DNA of 33,000 nucleotides, taken from positions 1 through 33,000 of the IMG/VR virus record IMGVR_UViG_3300025818_000094. One strand, 5' to 3'. Positions 18,728-26,964 of the stretch are shown here, piece by piece. Each line of letters opens with the position of its first letter. The stretch's first letter is position 1. The notes under the pieces are model-generated. The model was given only the letters and a program-made list of their open reading frames with translations, did not search any database and was not told where the DNA came from. The position numbers and the translations under genes are program-made. The stretch comes from a virus.

Positions 18728-20043
18728 GCATACTAGCTAGAATTATGCAATTAGGACCAAGAATAGATGGTATTTATGGAAGTCCACCTACAAGTACTCC
18801 AGAACCAGAACCTGAAAGAGTTATAGAAGAACTATCAGCAGATACAGACTTTGAAGTATTACGTGCAGCAGCAGCACAAGATCCTTCAGTTATTGCAGCT
18901 AGAGAACAACAAGCAAGACTAGACGCAATAGCAGCAGCTGCAGCAGCAGGCGGCGGCGGTGGCGAAGGTGACACTGGTGGTGGTGACACTGTTATAGATC
19001 CTGAACCAGATCTTGAACCAGATCCTAAACCAGGTAAAAAAGAAACATCAAGATCAACAATTATAAAAAATGGAAGACTTGTACTACAAATAATTTATGA
19101 TAATGGAACTACAGATGAAATAGATTTAGGTCCAAGTGATCCAGGTGTATCAGATCCTCCACCTCCTGCACCAGTTCCAGGAGATCCACAAGAACAGTTT
19201 AATGCTAGAGAGTTTGCACAAGCTAACTACAGCTATTTAGGTGAAGAGTTACTTGAAACATTTATAGGTGAATACAATTCTAATGGTGGTGACGTAGATG
19301 AAGCGTTACGTACAATGAGAGGTACACAAGCATACAAAGATAAGTTTCCTGGAATATTTAGAGAAGATGGTACAACACTTAGATTTTCTACAGAGACACC
19401 AGAATTAGATTACATTAAGATGAAGGAAGATTACTTTAACGCATTAGAAGATTACAATTTAAATCCTAGTTACTTTGAAGACAAGATTACACAATTGTTT
19501 GAAAATGATGTTGATCCACAAACATTTGGTACAAGATTAGATACTGCATATACATCACTGTTTAATCAGTTTGACGCAGTAAAACAATACTATGTAGAGA
19601 ACTATCCTGGACAGTTTCCTACAACTGATGACATATCTGATGAAGCTATATTTGCTAGCTTTATATCAGAAGATGTATCAGCAGATATTATTTCACAAAG
19701 AGTCAAAGTATCACAGATTGGTGGTGCATTTAAAGAAGAAGACTTTGCAGTATCAGCACAACAAGCACAACGATTAGTTAGTGCAGGTTTATCTGGTACT
19801 GGTGCGCAACAGTTAGCAGCTAGAGCAGAGACACAGCTACCAAGATTACAAAGACTTGCTAGAAGATTTACAGGTAGAGAAGATATATTTGGTTTATCAG
19901 AGTTTATTGAATCAGAAGTATTTGGTGAAGGAGTAGCTGCACAAGTACGTGAAAAACTAGAAGCAGAGCAAGCTACAGTGTTCACACGTGAAGGTGGCGC
20001 TGCACAAACACAAGCAGGCGTAACAGGATTAGTCGAACAATAA
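18724..20043 (+). CDS. Structural-block protein with disordered Ala/Gly/Pro N-terminus, 439 aa
   Basis: ATG 18724 overlaps the preceding stop (ATGA), with GGAGGAAGG about 9-12 nt upstream. The N-terminal 150 residues are low complexity: an Ala run, a Gly run, then DPEPDLEPDPKPGKK and a short beta segment (GRLVLQIIYDNGTTDEIDLG), followed by a Pro-rich linker. The rest is helical, with a segment of the type EALRTMRGTQAYKDKFPGI and an Ala/Arg/Gln-rich C-terminus. The family is not recognised. It is the last gene before the noncoding gap, so it probably closes the ejection-protein transcription unit. No clear terminator follows it. Confidence 0.78.
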   Translation: MSILARIMQLGPRIDGIYGSPPTSTPEPEPERVIEELSADTDFEVLRAAAAQDPSVIAAREQQARLDAIAAAAAAGGGGGEGDTGGGDTVIDPEPDLEPDPKPGKKETSRSTIIKNGRLVLQIIYDNGTTDEIDLGPSDPGVSDPPPPAPVPGDPQEQFNAREFAQANYSYLGEELLETFIGEYNSNGGDVDEALRTMRGTQAYKDKFPGIFREDGTTLRFSTETPELDYIKMKEDYFNALEDYNLNPSYFEDKITQLFENDVDPQTFGTRLDTAYTSLFNQFDAVKQYYVENYPGQFPTTDDISDEAIFASFISEDVSADIISQRVKVSQIGGAFKEEDFAVSAQQAQRLVSAGLSGTGAQQLAARAETQLPRLQRLARRFTGREDIFGLSEFIESEVFGEGVAAQVREKLEAEQATVFTREGGAAQTQAGVTGLVEQ

Positions 20044-20293
20044 AAAAAATCTAAAACAGTCATTTTATGTGTTATACTATTTGTATTGGCGTGGTCAGAA
20101 TCCGCCAAGTAAATAATAGATCGACAACTCTGGCATAGGGTTCCTACGTCCTTGCCACGTATTAAATTCGTAGAGGTGTTGTATGCGTAATTACAGCGCC
20201 GATTCAGCATGTAAACAAATACTGTAATCACTCCCAATATGATCCACACCTTATTGGAGATTAGTGTAATAGTGTGAGAAATGGAGAATATCA
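20044..20293 (+). other. 250-nt noncoding leader ahead of scaffold and capsid genes
   Basis: The largest gene-free stretch in the window. By eye it holds an extended -10 promoter at 20070-20078 and three hairpins: 20086-20091 with 20103-20108; 20132-20135 plus AGGG with 20148-20156 (about 9 pairs with one bulge); and 20234-20239 with 20252-20257. A competing 7-pair helix (20089-20095 with 20154-20160) excludes the first two. The longest open frame I read from its first ATG is 23 codons, and I do not support it as a gene. Confidence 0.6.
20070..20078 (+). promoter_or_regulatory. Extended -10 promoter element (TGTTATACT) for the capsid operon
   Basis: A TGn-TATACT element fits an extended -10 box. 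No good -35 is visible (TCTAAA at the expected place). Transcription would begin near 20085 and produce a leader of about 210 nt before the scaffold gene. This is a motif call only. Confidence 0.45.
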
Positions 20294-20740
20294 ATGACAG
20301 ACGAAACAATGGAAAGCATAGAAACCAACGAAGGTATAAAAGGTTTAAGGGATAAACTTAAATCTGTAGAACAAGAGAATAAAGAATTAAAGAATGTTGT
20401 AAAGACTTCTTTATTTAAAGATGTTGGATTAGATCCTCATTCTGGCACAGGTAAGATGGCTTTTGATCTTTATGATGGAAAACCAGATACTGCAGAACTA
20501 GGACAATGGCTTAAAGAAACTTACAATATCGATACTGAAGTACAGCAGAACAACGAAGTAGCTGCTGCGAAGATCGCTGAAAGTGACAATAAGTTAACAC
20601 AGATACAACAAAACTCTGTAGCTGCACAACCTGCAGATTGGACACAGAAAATGCAAGACGTTATAGCAAGTGGAGACACTTCTGTTAGAGATAGTCTAAG
20701 AGCAAAATTAGCTTTACAAGAAGAACTTAAAAGAAAATAA
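20294..20740 (+). CDS. Capsid scaffolding-like protein
   Basis: A 148 aa protein immediately upstream of the major capsid gene. The N-terminus is a charged coiled coil (LRDKLKSVEQENKELKNVV), followed by LFKDVGLDPHSGTGKMAFDLYDG and a Gln/Ala-rich middle, ending in a basic helical tail (LRAKLALQEELKRK) of the kind scaffolds use to bind capsid. The GLDP-x-GxG-K-A-LYDG pattern is one I recall from actinophage and marine phage scaffolds. Start ATG 20294 has GGAG 7 nt upstream; an ATG five codons later is also possible. It should direct procapsid assembly and be absent from the mature virion, as is usual for this role. Confidence 0.78.
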   Translation: MTDETMESIETNEGIKGLRDKLKSVEQENKELKNVVKTSLFKDVGLDPHSGTGKMAFDLYDGKPDTAELGQWLKETYNIDTEVQQNNEVAAAKIAESDNKLTQIQQNSVAAQPADWTQKMQDVIASGDTSVRDSLRAKLALQEELKRK

Positions 20741-20772
20741 TATCTCGTAAGAGAGAAGGGAAATAGTAGAAT

Positions 20773-21819
20773 ATGGCAGCAATATCAGGTGCTAATCCAA
20801 TAGTTGCTAGTGACGTTAATAACTTTACTGGTGAATTATTTAAAATCACACCTCATAGAACACCATTGCTAGCTGCTGCAGGCGGACTTAACGGAGGAGT
20901 TGCGATCAACTCAACATTCTTCCAGTTCCAAACACAAGATAACGCCGTAGTGACTTCTGTTACACCAGATGATGAAGGTGGTTCACCTAACTATTCTGGA
21001 AGAAGCAGAAGTTCACAACAGGGTACACTACAAATTTTCCATGAAGCAGCGCAAGTATCTTATACTGCACAAGCAGCTTCTGGAGAAATTGTACCGTTTC
21101 AATTATCAGGGAACTATAAGAACTCCGATCCTGCATTAGCATTAGCAGGTAACAATCCAATTACTGATGAGTTAGCTTATCAGATGGAATTAGTATTAGA
21201 GCAAGTAGCAAAGAAAGTCGAATGGTCAGCATTTAACGCTTCTTACAATGACGGTACTACAGGTAATCGTCAGATGAGAGGTCTTAAAGAACACCAAGAC
21301 TTATCAGGCGGAAACTCTGTCAACAATGATGACGGAGGAGATCCTGCTGCAGCACAAAAATTAAACTGGGCAATCATAGCTGACGCTATGAAATCGTTGT
21401 ATGACGCAGGCGCACCAATGAGACAACCAGTGCTTTTTGTTTCTCCAACAATGTTGTTGGATCTTAACAAAGAATTAATTAGTGCTTCAGTTGGAGACGT
21501 AAATTACGGTATTATACCAAGAGACAGAAATGTCGGAGGTGTTGACATTGATACAATCGTCACACCATTCGGTTCACTCGGAATGGCATTATCTGACTAC
21601 TTGCCTGCAGGAACTATATCTGGTTCTAAGCAAGCATTTATCGTTGACCTTAGTTTTGTCAAACCAGTATTCCTTAACATTCCAGGTTACGGAACTATGT
21701 TTGTAAGAGACTTAGATCAAAACGATCAAGCAAGAATTGCAAAAGCAGTATATATGGAAATGGCTTTCGATTTCGGACCACAACAATATCACTGTGCAAT
21801 CGACAACGTAGTAGGTTAA
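20773..21819 (+). CDS. Major capsid protein (HK97-fold, SU10/DUF5309-like)
   Basis: A 348 aa protein placed after the scaffold and before a strong terminator. The N-terminus reads MAAISGANPIVASDV with ELFKITPHRTPLLAA. The middle has HEAAQVSYTAQAASGE and a helical spine (DELAYQMELVLEQVAKKVEW), and the C-terminus has FVKPVFLNIPGYGTMFV. These features and the length fit the SU10-type capsid family (annotated DUF5309 in other phages) with an HK97 fold. The family call is from recollection; the gene order makes the capsid role firm. Start ATG 20773 has an AGAAGG-type site upstream. Its codon choice includes more GGA/GTC/ATC than its neighbours, as expected for a highly expressed gene. Confidence 0.85.
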   Translation: MAAISGANPIVASDVNNFTGELFKITPHRTPLLAAAGGLNGGVAINSTFFQFQTQDNAVVTSVTPDDEGGSPNYSGRSRSSQQGTLQIFHEAAQVSYTAQAASGEIVPFQLSGNYKNSDPALALAGNNPITDELAYQMELVLEQVAKKVEWSAFNASYNDGTTGNRQMRGLKEHQDLSGGNSVNNDDGGDPAAAQKLNWAIIADAMKSLYDAGAPMRQPVLFVSPTMLLDLNKELISASVGDVNYGIIPRDRNVGGVDIDTIVTPFGSLGMALSDYLPAGTISGSKQAFIVDLSFVKPVFLNIPGYGTMFVRDLDQNDQARIAKAVYMEMAFDFGPQQYHCAIDNVVG

Positions 21820-21835
21820 TCCTACTAATTATTAA

Positions 21836-21876
21836 TACTCTAAGACCGCTAATCCACCTTAGCGGTCTTTAGAGTA
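21836..21876 (+). terminator. Strong hairpin terminator after the capsid gene
   Basis: A near-perfect inverted repeat with arms 21836-21852 and 21859-21876 (one bulged A) around a TCCACC loop. The inner GC-rich part (GACCGCTAA/TTAGCGGTC) is followed by TTT, as in intrinsic terminators, but the outer arm continues (AGAGTA) rather than a longer T run. It probably acts to end or reduce transcription between the capsid and tail genes, or to stabilise the capsid mRNA 3' end. Confidence 0.8.
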
Positions 21877-21894
21877 TGTTAAAATAAGGACATC

Positions 21895-22239
21895 ATGGCA
21901 TACGGAATGAGTAAAAGCGAAGTAGCTTTAATAGATGTTTCAGAAGACGCAAGCAACAGCGTAGGTGTTAACGTAGAAAATATGTTACTCTGTGGTGTTG
22001 TTTTTCCTGCAACAATGACAGGAACAGCAATTACATTTGACTATTCAGTAGATAACTCTAGTTGGGTAGATGTATTTGAAACTGACGGAACTGAAGTATC
22101 TTATAGTGTAAGTGCAGGTAATGTAGTACGTATAGATCCTAGTGGTTGGGCATTTGCTTCCAATGGATATATAAGAGTTACATCTAACGGAACAGAAGCT
22201 GCTGACAGAAAAATTAAATTATTATTTAGAACTGCTTAG
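21895..22239 (+). CDS. Small beta-rich structural protein (possible decoration protein)
   Basis: A 114 aa protein with ATG 21895 preceded by AAGGA. It is predicted nearly all beta: ITFDYSVDNSSWVDVF, SYSVSAGNVVRIDPSGW, YIRVTSNGTEAADRKIKLLF. This pattern (a deviation from expected value, then a measured surface) resembles small jelly-roll-like proteins found beside capsid genes in marine phages, which often decorate the head. It lies between the capsid terminator and the tail adaptor. The function is inferred only from position and fold type. Confidence 0.72.
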   Translation: MAYGMSKSEVALIDVSEDASNSVGVNVENMLLCGVVFPATMTGTAITFDYSVDNSSWVDVFETDGTEVSYSVSAGNVVRIDPSGWAFASNGYIRVTSNGTEAADRKIKLLFRTA

Positions 22240-22247
22240 GAGGACCA

Positions 22248-23192
22248 ATGTCAACATTCGGTCAACTTATCGACAGAACTTATAGAGAGTATCTTAGACC
22301 TGTAGAGGAACAAGAACCTTTAACACAAGTTGCTAATCTTGATAGCATATCTGGTGGTGCGCAAGGTTTAACATCTAGCGGCACAACTTTACAGTACAAA
22401 GAAGGACTCTTTACACCAGAAGAAGAAGAGCTTATTGGTGCAGGTTCTGTATTAGAAATAGATCAAGAACTTTTAATGGTTGAAAACATTAATACAGTAT
22501 CACGTGAAATAACTGTAGAACGTGGTAGGTTAGGATCTATTGCAGCAGAACATACTAACGATACAGATATAATTTTAAAACCTAAATATCCTAGATTAAA
22601 TGTAGCTAATGCTATTGGAGATCAAGTCATAGGTTTATATCCTGCCTTATATGCCGTAAAGAAAACATCTATAACTACATCATCTACACAATTTGTAGAA
22701 ATGCCTGCAGGTACACAAAGAATATTACAAGCAAAAATGGATAACTCAACATCTGGATCTTCTACTACTGTATACAGTGACGTTGCATTAGAGTTACTTA
22801 CAGATTTTGCAGGATCAACAACAGAAGCAGCAGTACAATTTCCTACTGCACCTACATCAGGTAAAACTGTATATGTTGTTTATGCTTCAAAATTTACAAG
22901 ACCTAGTGCAGAAACAGATGATTTAAATTCTGTATCTGGATTAGAAGATTTCCATGAGCAAATAGTTATGGTTGGTGCTGTAGCACAGTTACTATCAGAG
23001 CTAGATGTTGACGCTACAACACAAGATTACATTACAGAAAACTTAGAACAAAGAGGAATACCTGTAGGATCTGGAGAGAGATTACGTAACGCATTGTTAA
23101 GATACTACGGAGTATTATTAGATAGAGCAAGAAGAGAACAGAGATCACGCTTTCCACAAGGCGTAGAGTTATATGGAATCAGCTTTACCTAA
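22248..23192 (+). CDS. Head-tail adaptor / tail-tube-like protein (gp11 position)
   Basis: A 314 aa protein with ATG 22248 and a perfect AGGAGG 4 nt upstream. It begins MSTFGQLIDRTYREYLRP and carries a beta module (VLEIDQELLMVENI ... VERGRLGSIAAEHTNDT) like the inserted domain of tail adaptors, then a helical C-terminus (LLRYYGVLLDRARREQRSRFP). The order capsid - this gene - beta-propeller protein matches the podovirus order capsid - adaptor - nozzle, so it probably seals the portal and connects the tail. No catalytic motif is visible. Its stop overlaps the next ATG. Confidence 0.7.
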   Translation: MSTFGQLIDRTYREYLRPVEEQEPLTQVANLDSISGGAQGLTSSGTTLQYKEGLFTPEEEELIGAGSVLEIDQELLMVENINTVSREITVERGRLGSIAAEHTNDTDIILKPKYPRLNVANAIGDQVIGLYPALYAVKKTSITTSSTQFVEMPAGTQRILQAKMDNSTSGSSTTVYSDVALELLTDFAGSTTEAAVQFPTAPTSGKTVYVVYASKFTRPSAETDDLNSVSGLEDFHEQIVMVGAVAQLLSELDVDATTQDYITENLEQRGIPVGSGERLRNALLRYYGVLLDRARREQRSRFPQGVELYGISFT

Positions 23193-25180
23193 TGCCTTTA
23201 CCTTCAACTTCTAACGTTACAAATCCGTTAGCTTTTGGCTACCAGGCACAAATATCTGATGGTATTACAGACATCTTACTTAGACTTGCAGTAGCACCAG
23301 GTAGAGAATTATCTATTACTACTGCACCACTATCTGCGCAACAAGTTAACACAGCGCAAGTACCTGAAGAGTTTAGAGCAGAGTTTGGTCAGTCTTTTGC
23401 ACGATCTGATTTTTCTGGTGGCGCAGGTTTAGATCAAGCACACCAAAGAATACAAGGCACCAATGACTTTAGAAGATTTTTTGATAGCAAAGGTATTGAT
23501 GTATTTAAGAATGCAGATGATAGTGGTAAAGCATATAGCATAGAGTTACTTAGTGAAACTACTGCTGTAACTGCAAGAGCTAGTACAGAGACAGAGCAAC
23601 ACATTCTTTCACACGAAGATGTGTTGTATGTTGCACAAGGACATGACATATATTATTCATCTGATAATGGAGATACCTGGACACAAACAGATCCATATTC
23701 TGCAGGACCAGGATTTGATGTAACAGGCATGGCGCTAGAAGGACATATATTGTATGTGTCTATGAATGACGGAACAGATAGTATTGTAAGAAAATTAGAC
23801 GCAGATGACATTGCAAGTGGTTGGTCTAACTATATGAATTTACATTCTTCACATATCTATACAGGATTATTTAATGTAAAAAATTATTTGCTAGCTATTG
23901 ATGATGACGGACACTTGCACGAACTAGACGGAACTAGCAGTCCTCCCCTTATAAAAGATTTACCTTCAGGATCTTTATGGACAGCAGTTATTGACGGAGG
24001 TTCTGTAATACTTGCAGCAGCAGATGACGGATATATATATGCAATTAAAGATGATCAAACATCTGGTTTAGTGCTTGCAGGACAAACATACATTGAAGGT
24101 GAAGACATTGTAGATATGACAGAAAGTAACGGTATTATTTTCTTTTCTACATCACAAACATCAGCAAGCGGTGGAAAAATAGGAAGAGTGTATAGAGGAA
24201 CTATTGCAACAGATGGTGTGCTGTATACACTTGATGAAAGACAATTAGTAAAAGAGTTTGGAGATAACGAGACAACAGTAGATAAAAGTCCTACTGCATT
24301 TTTTAATACAAGAGACCAAATATATTTTGGTGTTATAGACAGTGCTAGTGAAACTGATCTATATTCTATTTACTTACCAACATTAGGTTACGCTAGAAAT
24401 ATTTATTACACAGGTACATCAGGCAAAGTAAAAGGTATTGCTGTTGCTAATGGTAAATTATTCTTTTTAGTTACAGGTGTTGGTTTAATAAAAGAAGCAG
24501 CAACATTAGTCAGTAATGGTTACTTAATACTTCCTGCTGCAGATTTTTATACATCACAAGCAAAACAATGGATTGGTGGTCGTTTATATACTAACGATAT
24601 ACCTGCAGGATCAAGCGTGTTAGCAGAATTTAGTACAGAACTTGACGCATTGGAAAACCCAAACGCTTCAAGTTACTCTACTTTAACTAGAATTGAGACA
24701 TCACAAAGTGGTAACGAAATACCTATGATCAATGTTATAAATAGATGGCTAGTTGCTAAATTAACAATTAATGCAGACAGTGGTAGAACAGCTAGTCCTG
24801 AAGTTTATTCTTATAGTTATCGTGCTTTCCCAGAACCAGAAGATATTATTGCAAGAATACCTATAAACGTATCTGATCGTATAGAGCGTCCAGGTAAACG
24901 TGCAAAAAATATACCTGGTATTGGTAAGAAATTATTTGACGCTGTAAAAAAACTAGAAGGTAAATCAGTTACTTTAACTTTATTTAAACCTGATGAAATT
25001 ATTAGAGGTATTGTAGAAAACGTTACGTTACCTGTACAAGAAATTACTAAGTTAGGATCTACTATGGTGTTTTGTACAATACAAGTAAGAGGTCAGAGAC
25101 AAGCAGCAGGTACTGGTGAGATCTCTTCATTAGGCGCACTTGGTATTGGAAGATTAGGAATACACCAATACGGTGTGTGA
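23192..25180 (+). CDS. Tail nozzle-like protein with beta-propeller
   Basis: A 662 aa protein with an ATG overlapping the adaptor stop. Residues about 120-440 are a series of short beta blades with repeated patterns such as HEDVLYVAQGHDIYYSSDNG, GHILYVSMND, NYLLAIDDDGHLHELDG, GSVILAAADDGYIYAIKDD and GIIFFSTSQ, typical of a beta-propeller. The C-terminus (about 555-640) is a separate beta domain (GKSVTLTLFKPDEIIRGIVENV ending in CTIQVRG). T7 gp12 and related podoviral nozzles have the same propeller plus platform plan and follow the adaptor gene. This is the main reason to call the phage short-tailed. Confidence 0.7.
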   Translation: MPLPSTSNVTNPLAFGYQAQISDGITDILLRLAVAPGRELSITTAPLSAQQVNTAQVPEEFRAEFGQSFARSDFSGGAGLDQAHQRIQGTNDFRRFFDSKGIDVFKNADDSGKAYSIELLSETTAVTARASTETEQHILSHEDVLYVAQGHDIYYSSDNGDTWTQTDPYSAGPGFDVTGMALEGHILYVSMNDGTDSIVRKLDADDIASGWSNYMNLHSSHIYTGLFNVKNYLLAIDDDGHLHELDGTSSPPLIKDLPSGSLWTAVIDGGSVILAAADDGYIYAIKDDQTSGLVLAGQTYIEGEDIVDMTESNGIIFFSTSQTSASGGKIGRVYRGTIATDGVLYTLDERQLVKEFGDNETTVDKSPTAFFNTRDQIYFGVIDSASETDLYSIYLPTLGYARNIYYTGTSGKVKGIAVANGKLFFLVTGVGLIKEAATLVSNGYLILPAADFYTSQAKQWIGGRLYTNDIPAGSSVLAEFSTELDALENPNASSYSTLTRIETSQSGNEIPMINVINRWLVAKLTINADSGRTASPEVYSYSYRAFPEPEDIIARIPINVSDRIERPGKRAKNIPGIGKKLFDAVKKLEGKSVTLTLFKPDEIIRGIVENVTLPVQEITKLGSTMVFCTIQVRGQRQAAGTGEISSLGALGIGRLGIHQYGV

Positions 25181-25186
25181 TATACT
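25178..25186 (+). promoter_or_regulatory. Possible extended -10 element (TGATATACT) before tail fibre genes
   Basis: The element overlaps the nozzle stop codon and lies 19 nt before the fibre ATG. A start of transcription near 25193 would leave a very short leader cutting into the AAGGAG ribosome site, so the call is weak. Confidence 0.3.
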
Positions 25187-25205
25187 GACAAGGAGAATTT
25201 AGAAT

Positions 25206-26234
25206 ATGGCAGATACAAGAAAAGCAGCAGAAACATTTACACGTAACGCATTTGAAACTACATTGTCAAGTACGTTTGGTGCTAGTGATACTACAGCAAC
25301 AGTAGCTTCTACATCTGGATTAACAAGTCCATGTTATTTAGTTATTGAACCAGACAGTGCTACACAAAGAGAGTATGTATTTTTTGATGGAACATTTACA
25401 GCTACACAATTAAACACAACTACAACAGATAATAGATACCTTACAGGATCTGCAGCAGCTTCAGGTTTATCACACCCACAAAACTCAAAAGTTCGTATGG
25501 TGCCTGTACAACAAGTATTTGAAGATATTTTTGACGCATTAGGTCAAGTAGTAGATGTAAGTTATGCTTCAGCAGACGCAGGCACACCTAAATTAGCAGC
25601 AGATTTAAACGCTAACAACAATAAAATTACAAACCTTACTACACCTACAGCAGCAGCAGACGCTGCAAATAAATCCTATGTTGACTCAAATACTGTTAGT
25701 TTGTTAGATGAAGACGATATGTCATCTAATAGTGCTTCTGCTGCGCCTACACAACAATCAACTAAAGCATACGTAGATAGTGGTACTACTACATTAAGCA
25801 ACAAAACACTTGCAGCTACAACATTATCAGGAACATTAACTGGTGGTGATCAAGAAGTTAATGCAGTAGTATTGAAAGATTATGCAGAAACTGATGTTGC
25901 ATTGTCATCATCATCTGGCGTAATTGCAATAGATTTAGCTAATGGTAATACTGGTTCATTAACACTTACAGAAAACATTACAGATATAGATTTTACAAAT
26001 GTTCCTACTAATGGTGTTTCATCATTTACATTAAAAGTTACACAAGACGCTACTACTGCTTACACTGTAGCAATTAACGCTGTTACAGTTAATTCTGGTA
26101 GTGATGTTACAGCTCTTACACCAGGTGGTTCTGGATTTGACATGACAACAACACTAAGTGGTATAGATATTGTAACGTTTTTGTTTTATGACGCAGGTAC
26201 ACCATTTATGAATTATTTACAGGAGTTTAGTTAA
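25206..26234 (+). CDS. Tail fibre protein with duplicated C-terminal module
   Basis: A 342 aa protein with ATG 25206 and AAGGAG 10 nt upstream. The N-terminal domain (about 1-110) has an adaptor-like beta module ending in SGLSHPQNSKVRM. The middle carries the fibre repeat signature NKITNLTTPTAAADAANKSYVD and TQQSTKAYVDSGTTTLSNKT, which is typical of phage tail fibres. Residues about 228-342 form a beta domain (SSSSGVIAIDLANG, TLTENITDIDFTNVPT) that recurs in the gene at 26507 with high similarity, also at DNA level. It attaches to the tail by its N-terminus and presumably contacts the host with its C-terminus. Confidence 0.8.
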   Translation: MADTRKAAETFTRNAFETTLSSTFGASDTTATVASTSGLTSPCYLVIEPDSATQREYVFFDGTFTATQLNTTTTDNRYLTGSAAASGLSHPQNSKVRMVPVQQVFEDIFDALGQVVDVSYASADAGTPKLAADLNANNNKITNLTTPTAAADAANKSYVDSNTVSLLDEDDMSSNSASAAPTQQSTKAYVDSGTTTLSNKTLAATTLSGTLTGGDQEVNAVVLKDYAETDVALSSSSGVIAIDLANGNTGSLTLTENITDIDFTNVPTNGVSSFTLKVTQDATTAYTVAINAVTVNSGSDVTALTPGGSGFDMTTTLSGIDIVTFLFYDAGTPFMNYLQEFS

Positions 26235-26497
26235 TGTCAATGCTTATGATGTTAAAAGAAGGTGGATCATTACTTATAGATAGTATTGGTGGTCCAATAG
26301 ATGAAGATATAGATTTAATTGAATTTGGAGATTTAAAATTTATTTTGTCTGATAGTACACAAGACAATATAGACGGATCTACAGGTGTACTTAAATTTAT
26401 ATTATCTGATACAACGCAAGACGACATTGAACTTTCTGGTAATAAGTTAAAATTTATAGACTATACTGGAACACAAGACGATATAGGCTTAATATAA
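26234..26497 (+). CDS. Small fibre-region protein with three tandem LKFI repeats
   Basis: An 87 aa protein, ATG 26234 overlapping the previous stop with AGGAG 8 nt upstream. The C-terminal half is three tandem units starting LKFILSDSTQD (34-52), LKFILSDTTQD (53-71) and LKFIDYTGTQD (72-87), of 19, 19 and 16 residues. The pattern suggests a small solenoid or trimeric beta structure. It sits between two fibre genes and is probably a fibre-associated or receptor-contact protein. No family was recognised. Confidence 0.65.
   Translation: MSMLMMLKEGGSLLIDSIGGPIDEDIDLIEFGDLKFILSDSTQDNIDGSTGVLKFILSDTTQDDIELSGNKLKFIDYTGTQDDIGLI
26333..26494 (+). repeat. In-frame tandem repeat, 57-bp unit, about 2.8 copies
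   Basis: Units at 26333-26389, 26390-26446 and 26447-26494 encode LKFI-x-TQDxI repeats. The first two are closest in sequence. Copy number may vary between strains. Confidence 0.7.
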
Positions 26498-26506
26498 GGA
26501 ATATCA

Positions 26507-26956
26507 ATGGCAGAGTTTAGACCAATACACGTAACAAAAGACGGATCTGATACAGACGGATTAGCAGAGTTTTCTAATACTGACGGATTGCTTTTACCTA
26601 ACTACAATGAAAAAGTACAAGCAGTATCTAGTTCATCTGGTGTACTAGCAATAGATGTGTTAAGTGGTAATGTTGTTACTACTACACTTACAGAGAATAT
26701 TACAGACATAGATTTTACAAACGTTCCTACATCAGGAACTTGTGCTATTACATGGATAGTCACACAAGACGCTTCATCAGCTTACACAGTTGCAATAAAT
26801 GCAGTAACAATTAATGGTGGTGGAGATGTAACTGCTAAGACAGCAGGTGGTGGTGGATTTACAATGTCATCTACTTTAAGTGGTGTTGATATTGTATCTC
26901 TTGTATTTGTTAATGCAGGTACACCATATATAAACGCATTACAAGATTTTAGTTAG
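26507..26956 (+). CDS. Short tail-fibre/adhesin protein sharing the duplicated module
   Basis: A 149 aa protein with ATG 26507 and AAGGA upstream. A unique head of about 35 residues (FRPIHVTKDGSDTDG) precedes a domain (about 36-149) that matches the C-terminus of the 342 aa fibre: SSSSGVLAID, TLTENITDIDFTNVPT, TQDAS-SAYTVAINAVTIN, STLSGVDIV and INALQDFS. The two genes therefore carry the same host-contact or trimerisation domain on different stalks. The function is inferred as a receptor-binding accessory. Confidence 0.75.
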   Translation: MAEFRPIHVTKDGSDTDGLAEFSNTDGLLLPNYNEKVQAVSSSSGVLAIDVLSGNVVTTTLTENITDIDFTNVPTSGTCAITWIVTQDASSAYTVAINAVTINGGGDVTAKTAGGGGFTMSSTLSGVDIVSLVFVNAGTPYINALQDFS

Positions 26957-26964
26957 GAGTATAT

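Noticed and set aside
20089-20160. tRNA-like 72-nt region with a 7-pair closing stem
   Set aside because: No canonical T-loop (TTCGA-type), no D-arm and no anticodon stem can be drawn, and the closing stem contains two wobble pairs. Kept only as a possible leader structure.
19602-20309. Minus-strand open frame of 235 codons spanning the noncoding gap
   Set aside because: Ser/Cys/Ala-rich with no recognisable domain, antisense to the 439 aa gene, and no minus-strand neighbour. Its hydrophobic start comes from the AT-rich leader.
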